Positions 1-9,809 of a stretch of DNA of 64,000 bases are shown piece after piece. The notes under the pieces are model-generated. The model saw only the letters and a list, made by a program, of their open reading frames with translations. It did not search any database and was not told the DNA's origin. Positions within the stretch are counted from its first letter, which is position 1; each line of letters starts with the position of its first letter. Origin of the DNA: Porpolomopsis calyptriformis (taxonomy: Eukaryota > Basidiomycota > Agaricomycetes > Agaricales > Hygrophoraceae); contig OX621169.1 of NCBI GenBank assembly GCA_951640195.1, positions 868,001 to 932,000 of the forward strand, written 5' to 3'. A program made the position numbers and the translations under genes.

Positions 1-421
1 GACCGGTGGCAGAAGCCACAAGCTGGTCACAAGCGACGTCAGCCGAATCCTATGGTTATACTATAATGATTCTGTCAGTCTCCGTTCACACACTTCGCTT
101 TCCTCTCCTAACCGCCCTGCTCAGCGAACTTTATTCTTTATTTGCGCCGGAAACGAGCTTTTCTTTGTCGCGCTTTATCTGATGAAGTGGGCCCAGACAC
201 CCATCGGACTGGACCCATACCATCCCTTTCCACCGTTTATTGCTGACCTGACATATGCACAAGCGATGGCGCTCGCAAGCTTCCCCATCTGCTTCCTCAA
301 AAATGTCATCAACATGGTCCAACTATGGAAAGCATCAAAAATTCTCGTCGGTGTCGACCTGGCGGAGAGGGCAAAGGCACGGGAGGCAAAGGGTCTGATT
401 TCAGAGTCGGTCAAGAAGTGA
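1..421 (+). CDS. PIS1: Phosphatidylinositol synthase (CDP-diacylglycerol--inositol 3-phosphatidyltransferase), 3' end
   Basis: Only the C-terminal part is in the window. Exons read as <2..73 and 125..421, joined in phase 0 across a 51-nt intron that has a CTAAC branch-like site. The visible protein has the SHK tripeptide, an RILWLYY segment, the family hallmark LFFICAGNELFF, and a C-terminus with the VINMVQLWKASK and VGVDLAER segments seen in fungal and animal PI synthases. The enzyme is an ER-type membrane protein of the CDP-alcohol phosphatidyltransferase family; it makes phosphatidylinositol from CDP-diacylglycerol and inositol. The catalytic motif lies upstream of the window. Assignment is by recalled family resemblance, not a database search. 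Confidence 0.82.
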   Translation, partial: TGGRSHKLVTSDVSRILWLYYNDSVSLRSHTSLSSPNRPAQRTLFFICAGNELFFVALYLMKWAQTPIGLDPYHPFPPFIADLTYAQAMALASFPICFLKNVINMVQLWKASKILVGVDLAERAKAREAKGLISESVKK

Positions 422-455
422 ACTTTGTCCATACTTTTAATTTTCAATTTTTATT

Positions 456-883
456 TTAAAGACGACGTTCGGGATGGCATATGTCACGCAACGATAGAGC
501 CCTTGTCGTTAGCAGCAGCTTTTCAACCAATCGCTTAGCAAAGATCGTTGGTTTACGCTGTTCTTCACCCATAATACGGTCGTTTATAGGGACGATAGTC
601 TCAAAGGTAAGGTCCACGTTTTCTGCCTTGTCACCGTCATCGTCTGACAGATCTTCGTCATCGCCTGCTTGATCTCGTAGCTCTCCACATCATTTCCCCT
701 TTTGGCCGACTACCAAGGCGGCTAACATGTACGCACCAACCACTGTGGTAGACATAGGTCTGCCAGCCGAGCTTCGGTTTCTGGTGTCAAAAGGAGTTCG
801 TCGACAACCCGCCAGGTAAACCCTAGAGCTTCAAGTCCGACACCTTGACAAACGTGGGGAGCGCTTAAGCCTTTCCCTCCCAT
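456..883 (-). CDS. Unassigned small acidic protein, two exons
   Basis: No family recognised. On the minus strand an ATG at 883 opens 49 codons (737..883). A donor of type GTGCGT follows, then a 56-nt intron, then 75 codons to a TAA (456..680), giving 123 residues in phase 0. The first exon is hydrophobic/helical (GLEALGFTWRVVDELLL). The second begins with an acidic run (GDDEDLSDDDGD), then a mixed stretch (TFETIVPINDRI) and a basic tail. The intron lacks an obvious CTAAC branch site. The start codon lies only 11 bp from the start of the divergent membrane-protein gene, so this may be the end of a longer gene or a fortuitous reading. Confidence 0.35.
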
Positions 884-894
884 GCTCAACGGAC

Positions 895-2725
895 ATGGCC
901 TACCCCTTCAACCTCAGTGGTGTTTCTAATGATACTCTACTTCAAGCTTATTGCCTGAATCCACCTCCCGATTCCTGCGACTTTGGGCCATGTCCAAACT
1001 CTGACGTTACTGGTATAGGACAGCAGGTCTCACGTAGGTACCTTCTATGGTCCAAGGCCGCAAAGCACTGATTGCACTAGTTTATATCACTTCAACGATA
1101 TTCGGTCGGTTTCCGTTGTCGGTCATGTGGCGGGAGATCTTACCGTGACACAGCCATACATAACGATCGTTCACAGTCCCAATGATATCAGACTGGCCTC
1201 CTACGGCTACCTCGCCAACGTCTATTCACTTCTTATATCTGCCTTAATTTCCATCCTCAAAGTGCAGCTCACCAAGAATGATGCCGTTTTCGTTCTCGTT
1301 GCGACTGTCTCACCTGCAACTCTATACATTTGGATCATATCGGCCTTTGCTCCGTTCAAAGGTCTACCGAAGCGCATTTCCAACAACATACCCAACAAAC
1401 CTGAGCGAGTCTTGCTCACCAGTTTATATTTTGCTTCCTTCCTGTTATGGCTTATGATGCTCTGCCTCATCATTTTACCATCGCACAAGGTCAGATTCAG
1501 TCAGCCTGGATGCAACGTGCCTTATGATGTACCCATTTATATCTTCTTGCTCTGGTCTTGTGTATTTCTTACCCACTCTTTGGTTGCGATGGCCATCCTC
1601 CTAGGCATTGCGCGCTATTTGAGACGTCATCAGAGACGCACACTCCCTCCGACTCTGTAAGGCTGTTTTATAGCATTGGAAGGACAAACTCATTCTTCAT
1701 TAGTGCGGTCGGGAGTGATCTCATTCACTGGACTCGCGCATCACTCCAGGTCCACTTTGGATCTCACCTTACTCCGTTCCGACTTGCCGCCCTGCTGCTC
1801 CTACTGCAGGGATCAGTAATGGGATATATTAGGAGCATAATCTTCAGTTACAATCATCTAAATATTGCTAACATTCTGCCGGGATTCTTTGAAACTTGTC
1901 TTCCAGATCTATTTGCGTTCGTCTGCTGGCAAATTACGTTTTGGAAACGCCCTCGCCCTGTACAAATCAGGAAACAATTATTTCTGTTTCTGATGCTTAC
2001 CTTGCTGCCGATCGGAATCACCAGTATGGAGTATACACTCAATTCACCCATCGGCTTTGCGAATATTGTGACTGGCGCATGCTGGTCTGCCATTTGGTGG
2101 AAGTCTTGTGTAAGAAGGGCAGGACAGAGTCGTATCAAGTTCTGGCTCACGCGTTTATTGTGAGTTCTCCTTATGTGTGGATTCTTGTTGTTAATAAGTT
2201 GACTGTTGATGTTAGTCTCATCGTCTTGATTTTCTTCTCCGATTTCTCTCCGGTGGTACTTTCGGTTCCCTACTCACTGCTCCTCCTGATCTCGTTCGCC
2301 TCTGCCTTCCCTCATATATGGTGGTTTTGTGCGTGGGAGGTATCTTCCTTCCACCCTTCAGGCTCAGCCTTGGGCAATATTGAAAAGCTCTGGTATGCCT
2401 TTACTCGTGTTTCTGTGCCCCACCACTTTTACAAATCTGATTCAAAGGTCAAACATCATGGACAGTGCTCCATTATTCAAGTTTACATACCTGATTTTGG
2501 CCCCTACCATCGCGTGGATTCAGTCTACAGTGATCGCCAACCCAACCAAGTTGAATGCAATGACTTTTGGCCAAGTACGCAACATATATGGACATTCCAA
2601 TTGCACGATGCTCATCTGATTCTTACCAGATATTCGCATTAATTGTCTCCTGTGTGTCTCTTTTATCATTGGTGGTCACTATTAGTGAGAAGGAAAATCA
2701 ACGAGCAATATGGAGAGCGGTATGG
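895..2725 (+). CDS. Multi-pass membrane protein of an Agaricomycete-type uncharacterised family
   Basis: Start ATG at 895. Exons I can join in frame are 895..1033, 1081..1108, 1177..1656, 1704..2159, about 2216 onward, an exon ending at 2574, and 2630 onward. The N-terminus has an Asn/Cys-rich outside-type segment with CDFGPCPNSDVTGIG, the signature I associate with an uncharacterised Agaricomycete membrane family. Roughly nine to eleven hydrophobic helices follow, for example LLISALISILKVQL, IYIFLLWSCVFL and FALIVSCVSLLSLVV. The splice junction between about 2253 and 2387 is unresolved; candidate donors at 2253/2256/2265 with acceptors at 2361 or 2367 keep frame. No stop codon separates the last exon from the aldolase that follows (see findings). 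If the 2575 intron is not spliced, the protein ends at 2619. Confidence 0.6.
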
Positions 2726-3711
2726 ATGATCGAGGAAGAAAATAATGCAGACACACCTACCCCATTTCCCGTCATGTTGGCTTCCGAAAAAAATCTGGCC
2801 ATCACAGTCCAGCAGAAAATCAAGGAGGTTCTTGCAGAACCTGATCGGGACACACCGCCCATGATAACCATCTCCGGCAAATCATATGCAGCCCTAGTTG
2901 ATCATACACTGCTTGGGCCCGAGGTGACAATGGAACAGATCAATGGGCTTTGTGGTGAGGCAGTCAAGTATAACTTCAAGGTGAGATACCCAACCATTTA
3001 CAGGCCTTCTCACCCGCGTGATGCTCGCTCAAGTGTTTCTGTCAGTCCTGTTGTGTTAGTGGGTTACACATCAAAGCTGTTGCAGACCGATTGCAGGATT
3101 CTCAATGTATTCCCTGCGTTGTTGTTGGTTTTCCTCTGGGAGCAGGAAAACCTTGTGTGAAGGCCTTGTTCGATTCATTGAACTCTCCTGCAGCCTCAAT
3201 TTTCTGATTCATATTTTGCTAGTGAAGCGAAGGAAGCCGTGCAAGACGGGGCCAAAGAAGTAGATATGGTGATCAACATTGGCGCTCTCAAAGCTCGCGA
3301 CTACACAGTGGTATACGATGACATTCGAGAAGTGGTAGCGGCATCAGAAGTTCCTGTCAATGTCATCCTGGAAACGGTCTTCTTATCCGATGAAGAAAAA
3401 ATAGCAGGGTCTTTTCTGGCAGTGGAGGCCGGTGCTCTATTCGTGGAAACATGTACTGGCTTTTCTGGAGGGGAGGCAACCGCGGCCGATGTTGTTTTAA
3501 TGAGGAAAACAGTCCAATACAAGAAAGAAGTGAAAGTCAAAGCATCTGGAGGTATCAAAACTGTCGAAAAATTGCTAGAAATGATCCGCGCTGGAGCTGA
3601 AAGGATCGGCACGTAAGTACCAAGTCTAGTTCACGAAGTCATGACAGATGATGCATGGGGTGTTATCGTAGATCCTCTGGAGTGGCCATCATGGAAAGCA
3701 TAACTGTTTAA
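2726..3711 (+). CDS. Deoxyribose-phosphate aldolase (DeoC/DERA)
   Basis: Exons 2726..2980, 3046..3167, 3223..3612 and 3672..3711 join in phase to 268 codons. Family hallmarks are visible in order: YAALVDHTLLGPE near the start, VVVGFPLGAGKP, EAVQDGAKEVDMVINIGALK, VILETVFLSDEEK, the Schiff-base lysine context KVKASGGIKT, and RIGTSSGVAI near the C-terminus. The enzyme cleaves 2-deoxyribose-5-phosphate to glyceraldehyde-3-phosphate and acetaldehyde in deoxynucleoside catabolism, in the cytosol. I chose ATG 2726; an ATG at 2774 is also possible. The reading frame stays open upstream into the preceding membrane-protein exon, so an N-terminal fusion cannot be excluded. The intron at 3168 uses a GTTCGA donor. 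Confidence 0.88.
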
Positions 3712-3956
3712 CTGGGTCGCATTGACAGTGGTAGTCCTTTATCCAGCCCTTTATCAAGTAGGACACTCTCCTTGGTTACTTGGAAGTTCCTGTATTACAG
3801 ATCCTCATATATGACCCATTCGTATCATGCCTCACCAGAAACCTTGTAAGCTTGTCTGTTGGGATCATGTCTTCCCATGCATCTGGTTCTGTGGTTGTGG
3901 TGCAGAATATGCGATAGGAATCTGTATAAGAACTGAGAGTCACGTGCATTCACTCT

Positions 3957-6900
3957 ATGACCTCCCCGAGAATCATTCGAATGCGTTCCCAAGTCTTTCG
4001 CAGGTCCGGATCACTCCTGATAGCTCCAGCTTTGCGTTCCTCTCCCAGACCAGGTCTTCCTGTCAGAAAACCACACTCTGCTTTGCGAATCCCAATTGTT
4101 GCCCGGTTCTCGTCTGCTGCCACTCACGATGAAATTTCACCAGATATATCACAGTCAGCGCAGGATGATCCAGAGCTACCTCAGGATCTCGAAAAAACGA
4201 AAAAACGGACAAGATCACCATCAGCGCTTACCGAGCTCGAACCTTTACCCAGTGAATTAGAAATTCTCTGGACAGCAGGCCCTCAGCCCGATCCTGCAGG
4301 ACCTGCTTCTTTACCGCCACCTGAAATTCTTGAGGAGGCTCTAAATAACCTCCACATAATATTACACCCGCAGACGCAACACAGAGCCATCTACACCTCC
4401 CCTGCAGGTCCTCCCACCGAACCTACCTTTGCTCTCTTCTGCCCGATCGAAGGAGGGGATTATGTCATTGATGCTACCGTGCGTGAGTTGGCCCGTCAGA
4501 CTAGTTCTGAAGTGGTAGTCTTGGATGCGGTCCAACTTGCCGCAGGAGAATGGGGTGCATTCGGAAAAGGTATGTCAACTTCGCGCTGTATTTTCTTCAA
4601 CGTTGATCCATCCTATCTTGTTGAAGCTGCAAATGCCCTTCAGCTTCCACGAAATCCCCTTCATTTTTCGTGGTCATCTCCCCCTCCATCCACTCGCTCG
4701 CCCGTGGCCGATGAAAATAATGACTCGGACTGGTCACCCCCCGTGGCCACACCATCTCAAATGACTGTTACCGTTATGGCGCCATTATCCATGCAACGCC
4801 GTGCCCTTGTGACACCATCACCTAGACGCAATCCCACCCCAAGTAAGGTGAAAATATTTTTCGATCAGCTCGTCAATATCCCATCCAAACCCCAACTTTC
4901 TCCCGAACCGTCAGAAGTGCAGACCCCCACACCCCCCCGTATAATATATATCCGTGATTATCCCACTCTCGCACCGACGTCTTCGGTGTGGTACCCACCG
5001 TTACTGTCTGCCGTTCGTCAGCGTCGTCAGGGACCTCTATCCCGGCCCACTTCGCCAATTACCAATCCAATGGCTATTATATTTGGAATGACACCCTCCC
5101 TCGTAGCTTCCGCTCAGGTGTCGCCCTCAAGCTCACATAACTCGCATGGTTCCTTCCTTGGCCTTCCTTGGACTAGAAGTCCACCCTCTGTCCCCAAGCA
5201 GGATAAGCTCCTCTGGGGAGAGGATGATGCAAGTAACAAAGCAAGGGAACTCCGTCTCCGAAATCGTCTACGGAAATGGGAGAGCGGCGACGAGTCGCTA
5301 GTGGACGAGATTCCAAAACTGTCCGCCGTCAAAGACGAAGAGGGTGGCAGTCCGAAACCGGAGATCTTCCTCATCGGTGGACCCGAGGGCATAGTGCGGT
5401 CGCCGTCGATTATCGGTGGCGCGATGTCTGCCGGTCCGCCAAGCCATCGCCGTGAGGCGCCTGAATCGGAGACCCATTCTCAGTTCTTTCGCGCTTCTAT
5501 CCTTGTTCCCAGCACCCGCTCGCTAGCTATGGAGCGATCGTGTCGAGTGGAACGAAGACGTGAGATTAACGAGTTAACCATGCGTATGGGTGTTGGTGCT
5601 ATAGGGGGAGTGTTGGGCAGGAGAGAGGGTGTACGTGGTGAGGGGGAGGAAGGTCAAGGGGGGGAAACCGCTATGTGGGAGGACTGGGGTAAACGGATCG
5701 AGGAATGGTCAGCCGTTCGGCAGATTGCAGACCGCGCAGTGGGAAGTGTTGTTGCGGCAGAGATGGTGTCCGCGGTTTCGGATAAAACCACCTTGGATCC
5801 CACCGCTATTCCTTGGACTGCGGTGGACCGTGCATGGTCTGCTCAACAGTCCTCGCAGGATATCAGGAAGGCTTGGACGAAGGAATCGTCAAGACGTGAA
5901 CAAAATCTGCAAGAGGGTGGCACGGCGAGCGATCCTGAGACTAAAACCGATGAGGTTGTCGAGCGGGTTAAGCAAGATCAAGAACTTGACGAACATGAAC
6001 ATAGATTGTTGTCGTGCATCGTAAATCCTGGTATGTCCTGATACTATCTACTGCATTACAAGAGTGACGCTTCTTACTGTAGCAACGATGCCAACATCAT
6101 TCAGCCAAGTTCATTTACCTCCGCACACTATAGATTCTGTGCGAACAGTTGTATCTCTTCCTATATTACACCCCGCCGCCTTCCAAAAAGGCATACTCAA
6201 GTCGCACGGTATCAGTGGTGTTCTGTTATTTGGACCAGCAGGAACGGGGAAAACGTTGGTCGTGAGGGCACTCGCTAAAGAAGCAGGATGTCGCATGGTT
6301 GCAATAAATCCCTCTGATGTGATGGACATGGTGACCGTTTTTTTTTTTTTTCTTTTTTCTTACTCTTAAGAGAGGGCTAACCCGGTGGTAATGAAATGAC
6401 AGTACGTCGGGGAAGGCGAAAAACTCGTCAAATCTGTCTTTAGCCTTGCGCGCCGGCTCTCGCCATGTGTGATTTTCCTCGATGAAATTGATGCCCTGTT
6501 CGGAGCTCGCGTATCGGCGCACGAGAGCGGGGGCGACTTTTCCCATCGCGGTATTATCACGGAGTTTATGCAGGCCATGGACGGGTTGAGGTCTTCGAGG
6601 GATGACCAAGTGATTGTTATTGGGGCGACGAATAGGCCCTTCGATCTGGATGATGCTGTCCTGCGTCGGCTTCCCCGTAGGTTGTTGGTAGACCTGCCGG
6701 GAGAAAAGGAACGTGAGGGTGAGTAATCATATTCATGGATAGATATAGAGGGTTTAAAAGGTTATGGTAGAGATCTTGAGGATACACCTGCGTGATGAGA
6801 CTTTGGCTCCGGACGTGGATGTCAAAGCCTTAGCGAAAAACACCGAAGCTTTTTCCGGATCCGATCTGAAACGTTCGTCCATCGTATTAATTGATCATTA

Positions 6901-7333
6901 TCCATTTATTCATCCAATTCTCTCCTCAGACCTTTGTGTTTCGGCAGCCCTGGACGCGGTGAAGGAACTGGTGGAGGTTCCATGGCGGACTCTGGCAACT
7001 CCCGTTTCTGGGAAAGAAACCGATCCCAATGAACCCGTGACCAATTCGGATACGGCGGACCCAACTGCCCTTCCTGGCTCGGATTCATCACAACCATCGC
7101 CCAAGGTGAAGACAGACGAGGCGAGCCACGCCCGAGTCCTTTCCCTTCGCCACTTCGACAAGGCCTTGAAGGAGATCATCCCATCATCTTCAGAGTCTCT
7201 CGGCAGCCTCGCAGCTCTGCGGAAGTGGAATGAGGAGTTTGGAGAGGGGCGGGCAGATCGCAAGAGACAACAAGTTTGGGGGAAGGGCACATTCGGATTC
7301 ATTGAGGAAGGAAAGAAGGTAGAGTTGAAATGA
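3957..7333 (+). CDS. AAA ATPase with mitochondrial-type presequence and long N-terminal region
   Basis: Exons 3957..6030, 6083..6330, 6403..6718, 6771..6872 and 6930..7333 join in phase to about 1,047 residues. The first 60 residues are Arg/Ser/Ala-rich without acids, like a mitochondrial targeting sequence. A roughly 640-residue low-complexity region follows. The single AAA module near the C-terminus has Walker A GPAGTGKT, Walker [12 protein letters not shown], and a second region of homology [20 protein letters not shown] that keeps both arginine-finger positions. This most resembles Msp1/ATAD1- or katanin-like meiotic-clade AAA proteins, which extract or remodel membrane proteins. The exact orthologue is not certain. 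A C-terminal acidic/helical extension ends the protein. Intron 2 contains a long T tract at about 6339-6355. Confidence 0.85.
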
Positions 7334-7477
7334 TAGATCACGTTCCATACATTAGTTGTAGATGGTGATGGTTATTTACAGGAAATGGCTGTCATCTATA
7401 GATCATATTATTGATGGAACTGAACGACGGGGACTACTGGACAGTGTTGCCTTGACTCGCATCGACGAATTTCAGTT

Positions 7478-8762
7478 TCATTCTTCTATCCTCTCCTTCC
7501 CCTTTGGCTCCGCTGCCTGGCCGGCTGTTTCTGGTTCTGAGTTTGAGACTGGGTCTGTGTATCTGGGATGGTGGCATAGTGAATATCCCGGGTTATTGAA
7601 AGTCACGGCGCTGATACCTTCCGAGAGCTCGTCTACCTCCATGCCTTCCGGCTCAGATTCTTCTTCTTCTTCTTCGCTCTCCTCCACCTTCCTCCGAACA
7701 CGCCGGCGGTCATCCGAGCCATCTTTGACGGCGTCTTCCCCGACGGACAACAATGGCGGGCGTGCCTCGGACGGCCACGGTTTGGCGCAGGCCGGGCAGT
7801 TGGAGTGGTGTCGGCGGTAGGTGGCGAAGCAGTGCCAGTGCAGACGAGCCTTGCAGTTGTTCGTGCCACAGGCGATACCACGGGTGAGAACCTGTTGAGA
7901 GAAAGGGAGGTTAGCTTGGGGTGTGGTTGGGAAAAAGGAAGTTAACCTCGAAACAAATGGTGCACTCGATCACCTCCTCTTGGTATGTTGACCTCAGGTA
8001 TGGCAATAGCTCGATTAAGGTGCGGGTTGAAAGTGAGTACCGGCCGCGTCTTAGGTTTTATTTGTATGCTTCATGTTAGACAAAGCGATTTTGAGAGAAC
8101 GCACTGGCTTTTGAGTAACCATCCTTTTGCGACGAAGCTGCTTAAGACTACTTCGGCTTGTGTCTTTGTCATGTTTGTATTCAGAGCATTGACTTCTCTC
8201 AGGGCTGCAAGAGATGAAACTGAGTAGGATTCATTCGGGGCAAGCATTATTTGTTCCACCTGGTGTCACCGACGGAAGAATGTTGGTGAATGGAAGGCGG
8301 AAAGAGTGAGAGGATAGGACGTACGATAGCCTTGAAGTAAGCGATTTCAACGGAAGAGTATTCTGTAGCCATCTGTGCTATCTCGTCACCCTTTCTGTTG
8401 ACCTACAACGGTGAAAGATTGACTCAGGACCGGCAAACAGACATTCTCAGCGAGGGAAAGCGACTCGCAAGGGCATACATCTCTTTTCCAGAGGTTTCGT
8501 CAATCAGGTGGCGAAACTCTAGGTCCAGATTATCAATAGATTTGTTTACGTCGGCTACAAAGGCGGTCCATTCTTCTGGTTTCTCAGCCCGAGGATTAGC
8601 GGCTGAGATGGGATATTACTAAATGAGAAACGCGATGTGAAGATGTCGGGCACCTTTGACGGCTTCGACAGATTTTAGCCAAAGAGTTTGGGCAAGTTTT
8701 GATGAGAGGACACCTCGAGAAAGAACGGCCTGAAGAAACAGCCGTCGAACGTCGTGTTCCAT
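7478..8762 (-). CDS. NSE1: Nse1-like RING subunit of the SMC5/6 complex
   Basis: Six exons join in phase: 8654..8762, 8469..8602, 8325..8402, 8105..8259, 7947..8049 and 7478..7891 (330 residues). The N-terminus (DVRRLFLQAVLSRGVLS), the middle winged-helix part (NRKGDEIAQMATEYSSVEIAYFK) and the Nse1 segment SYSVSSLAALREVN match my knowledge of fungal Nse1. A C-terminal variant RING follows: VIECTICFE, CGTNNC, LHWHC and CPAC supply the metal ligands. Nse1 acts with Nse3/Nse4 in SMC5/6 DNA repair and has ubiquitin-ligase activity. A highly acidic tail follows. The intron between 8403 and 8468 starts with GC rather than GT. The gene is convergent with the AAA ATPase. Confidence 0.88.
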
Positions 8763-8874
8763 GAACGCGTTTATGTCACGAATCACATGTGACACACGCG
8801 AAGTGTGACAAATTGAACGGGTGAGCAAAAAAGCAAAGCGTTAAATTCTCGTTATCAATTCATGCCCATTCCAC

Positions 8875-9708
8875 TCAGAGTTTTGGCACGCGCAAGGTTT
8901 TGCTGACCATTGCAGCTGCCCACACTGCAAAGATCAGACTGACTAGGTGGATGTCTCCAGATCCATCTTTCTGTCCCCAAACTGTCACCGTGCCCCACGG
9001 GATGCCCTCTTTACCTTCTATCCAGCCTTGCTTTGTCCAATAGGATAGGATGCCGACAAGGGCCAACGACGAAGGGATGGGTAAGCCCTCAAAGTATCGA
9101 GCCTTTCCTGAGGCGTCTCTTGGGACGAGGGCGGCGGTGGCGTTGAAACGAGCGAGGCGGGCAAGGCCGCAGCAGATGAATCCCGTCAAAATGACGGTGT
9201 CCAGGTAGGTTCTAAGCCCCACGACAAATGCTAAGAGAGAAGGGGCGACTCCAAAAGAAATCTAGGGAGGAAGTAATGAAATTGGTGTTCATCAAAGATA
9301 GGGTTGTGAGATGAGTGCATACGAGATCAGCAAGACTGTCGAGTTCTTGGCCTAGCATGCTGCTTGACTTTCTCCATCGAGCGACTTTTCCGTCCAGAAA
9401 GTCAAACATCAGACCGGCGAGAGGGAACGAGAGTGCCGACCACAGGTAGTCAAGGTCGTTTGTGACAAGGTATCGCGCCGAGGAGAATATTGAGAAAGAG
9501 CCGCAAACTCCGTTCATGATGGTGACAAGGTCGGCCAATCGGAAGTTTCTGGGTGTGTGATATTAGCGAGAGCATGATGTAAATAACGGACTCGGGTGAA
9601 CCTGACGAGTGAAAAATGGCCATCGGTGTCCTTATACTCCTGCAATGCGGAGGAAATGGTCGTAGCTGAGCTATTGGAGGCAGCTTTCGTCGACTTTCGT
9701 TCGGTCAT
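8875..9708 (-). CDS. CHO1: CDP-diacylglycerol--serine O-phosphatidyltransferase (phosphatidylserine synthase)
   Basis: Exons 9602..9708, 9323..9548 and 8875..9261 join in phase to 239 residues from ATG 9708. The CDP-alcohol phosphatidyltransferase motif is complete: [12 protein letters not shown] followed by G-x3-D-x3-D in [13 protein letters not shown]. Then come [23 protein letters not shown] and EGLPIPSS, typical of phosphatidylserine synthases, with several hydrophobic helices. It makes phosphatidylserine from CDP-diacylglycerol and serine in the ER. It faces PRP28 head to head. PI synthase, which uses the same lipid donor, lies about 9 kb away. Confidence 0.92.
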
Positions 9709-9809
9709 GGAAGAAGAAAACAAAAAGGGAGAAAAAGGATCAATTCAGGCCCTGCGGTTTCCGGGGGGTCGAACAGCTTTAAAAGGACTGTCTGAGGTCA
9801 CGTGAATTC
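9709..9809. promoter_or_regulatory. Shared intergenic promoter region of CHO1 and PRP28
   Basis: Only 101 bp separate the two divergent start codons, so both promoters and 5' leaders must fit here or overlap. A TTTAAAAGG segment sits at about 9778, 30 bp upstream of the PRP28 ATG. No clear TATA box is seen for CHO1. Confidence 0.5.

Noticed and set aside
2981..3167. Apparent frameshift in the aldolase between SVSVSPVV and VVVGFPLGAG
   Set aside because: It vanishes when the intron is taken as 2981-3045; the next exon then reads SCCVSGLHIKAVADRLQ in frame with GFPLGAG.
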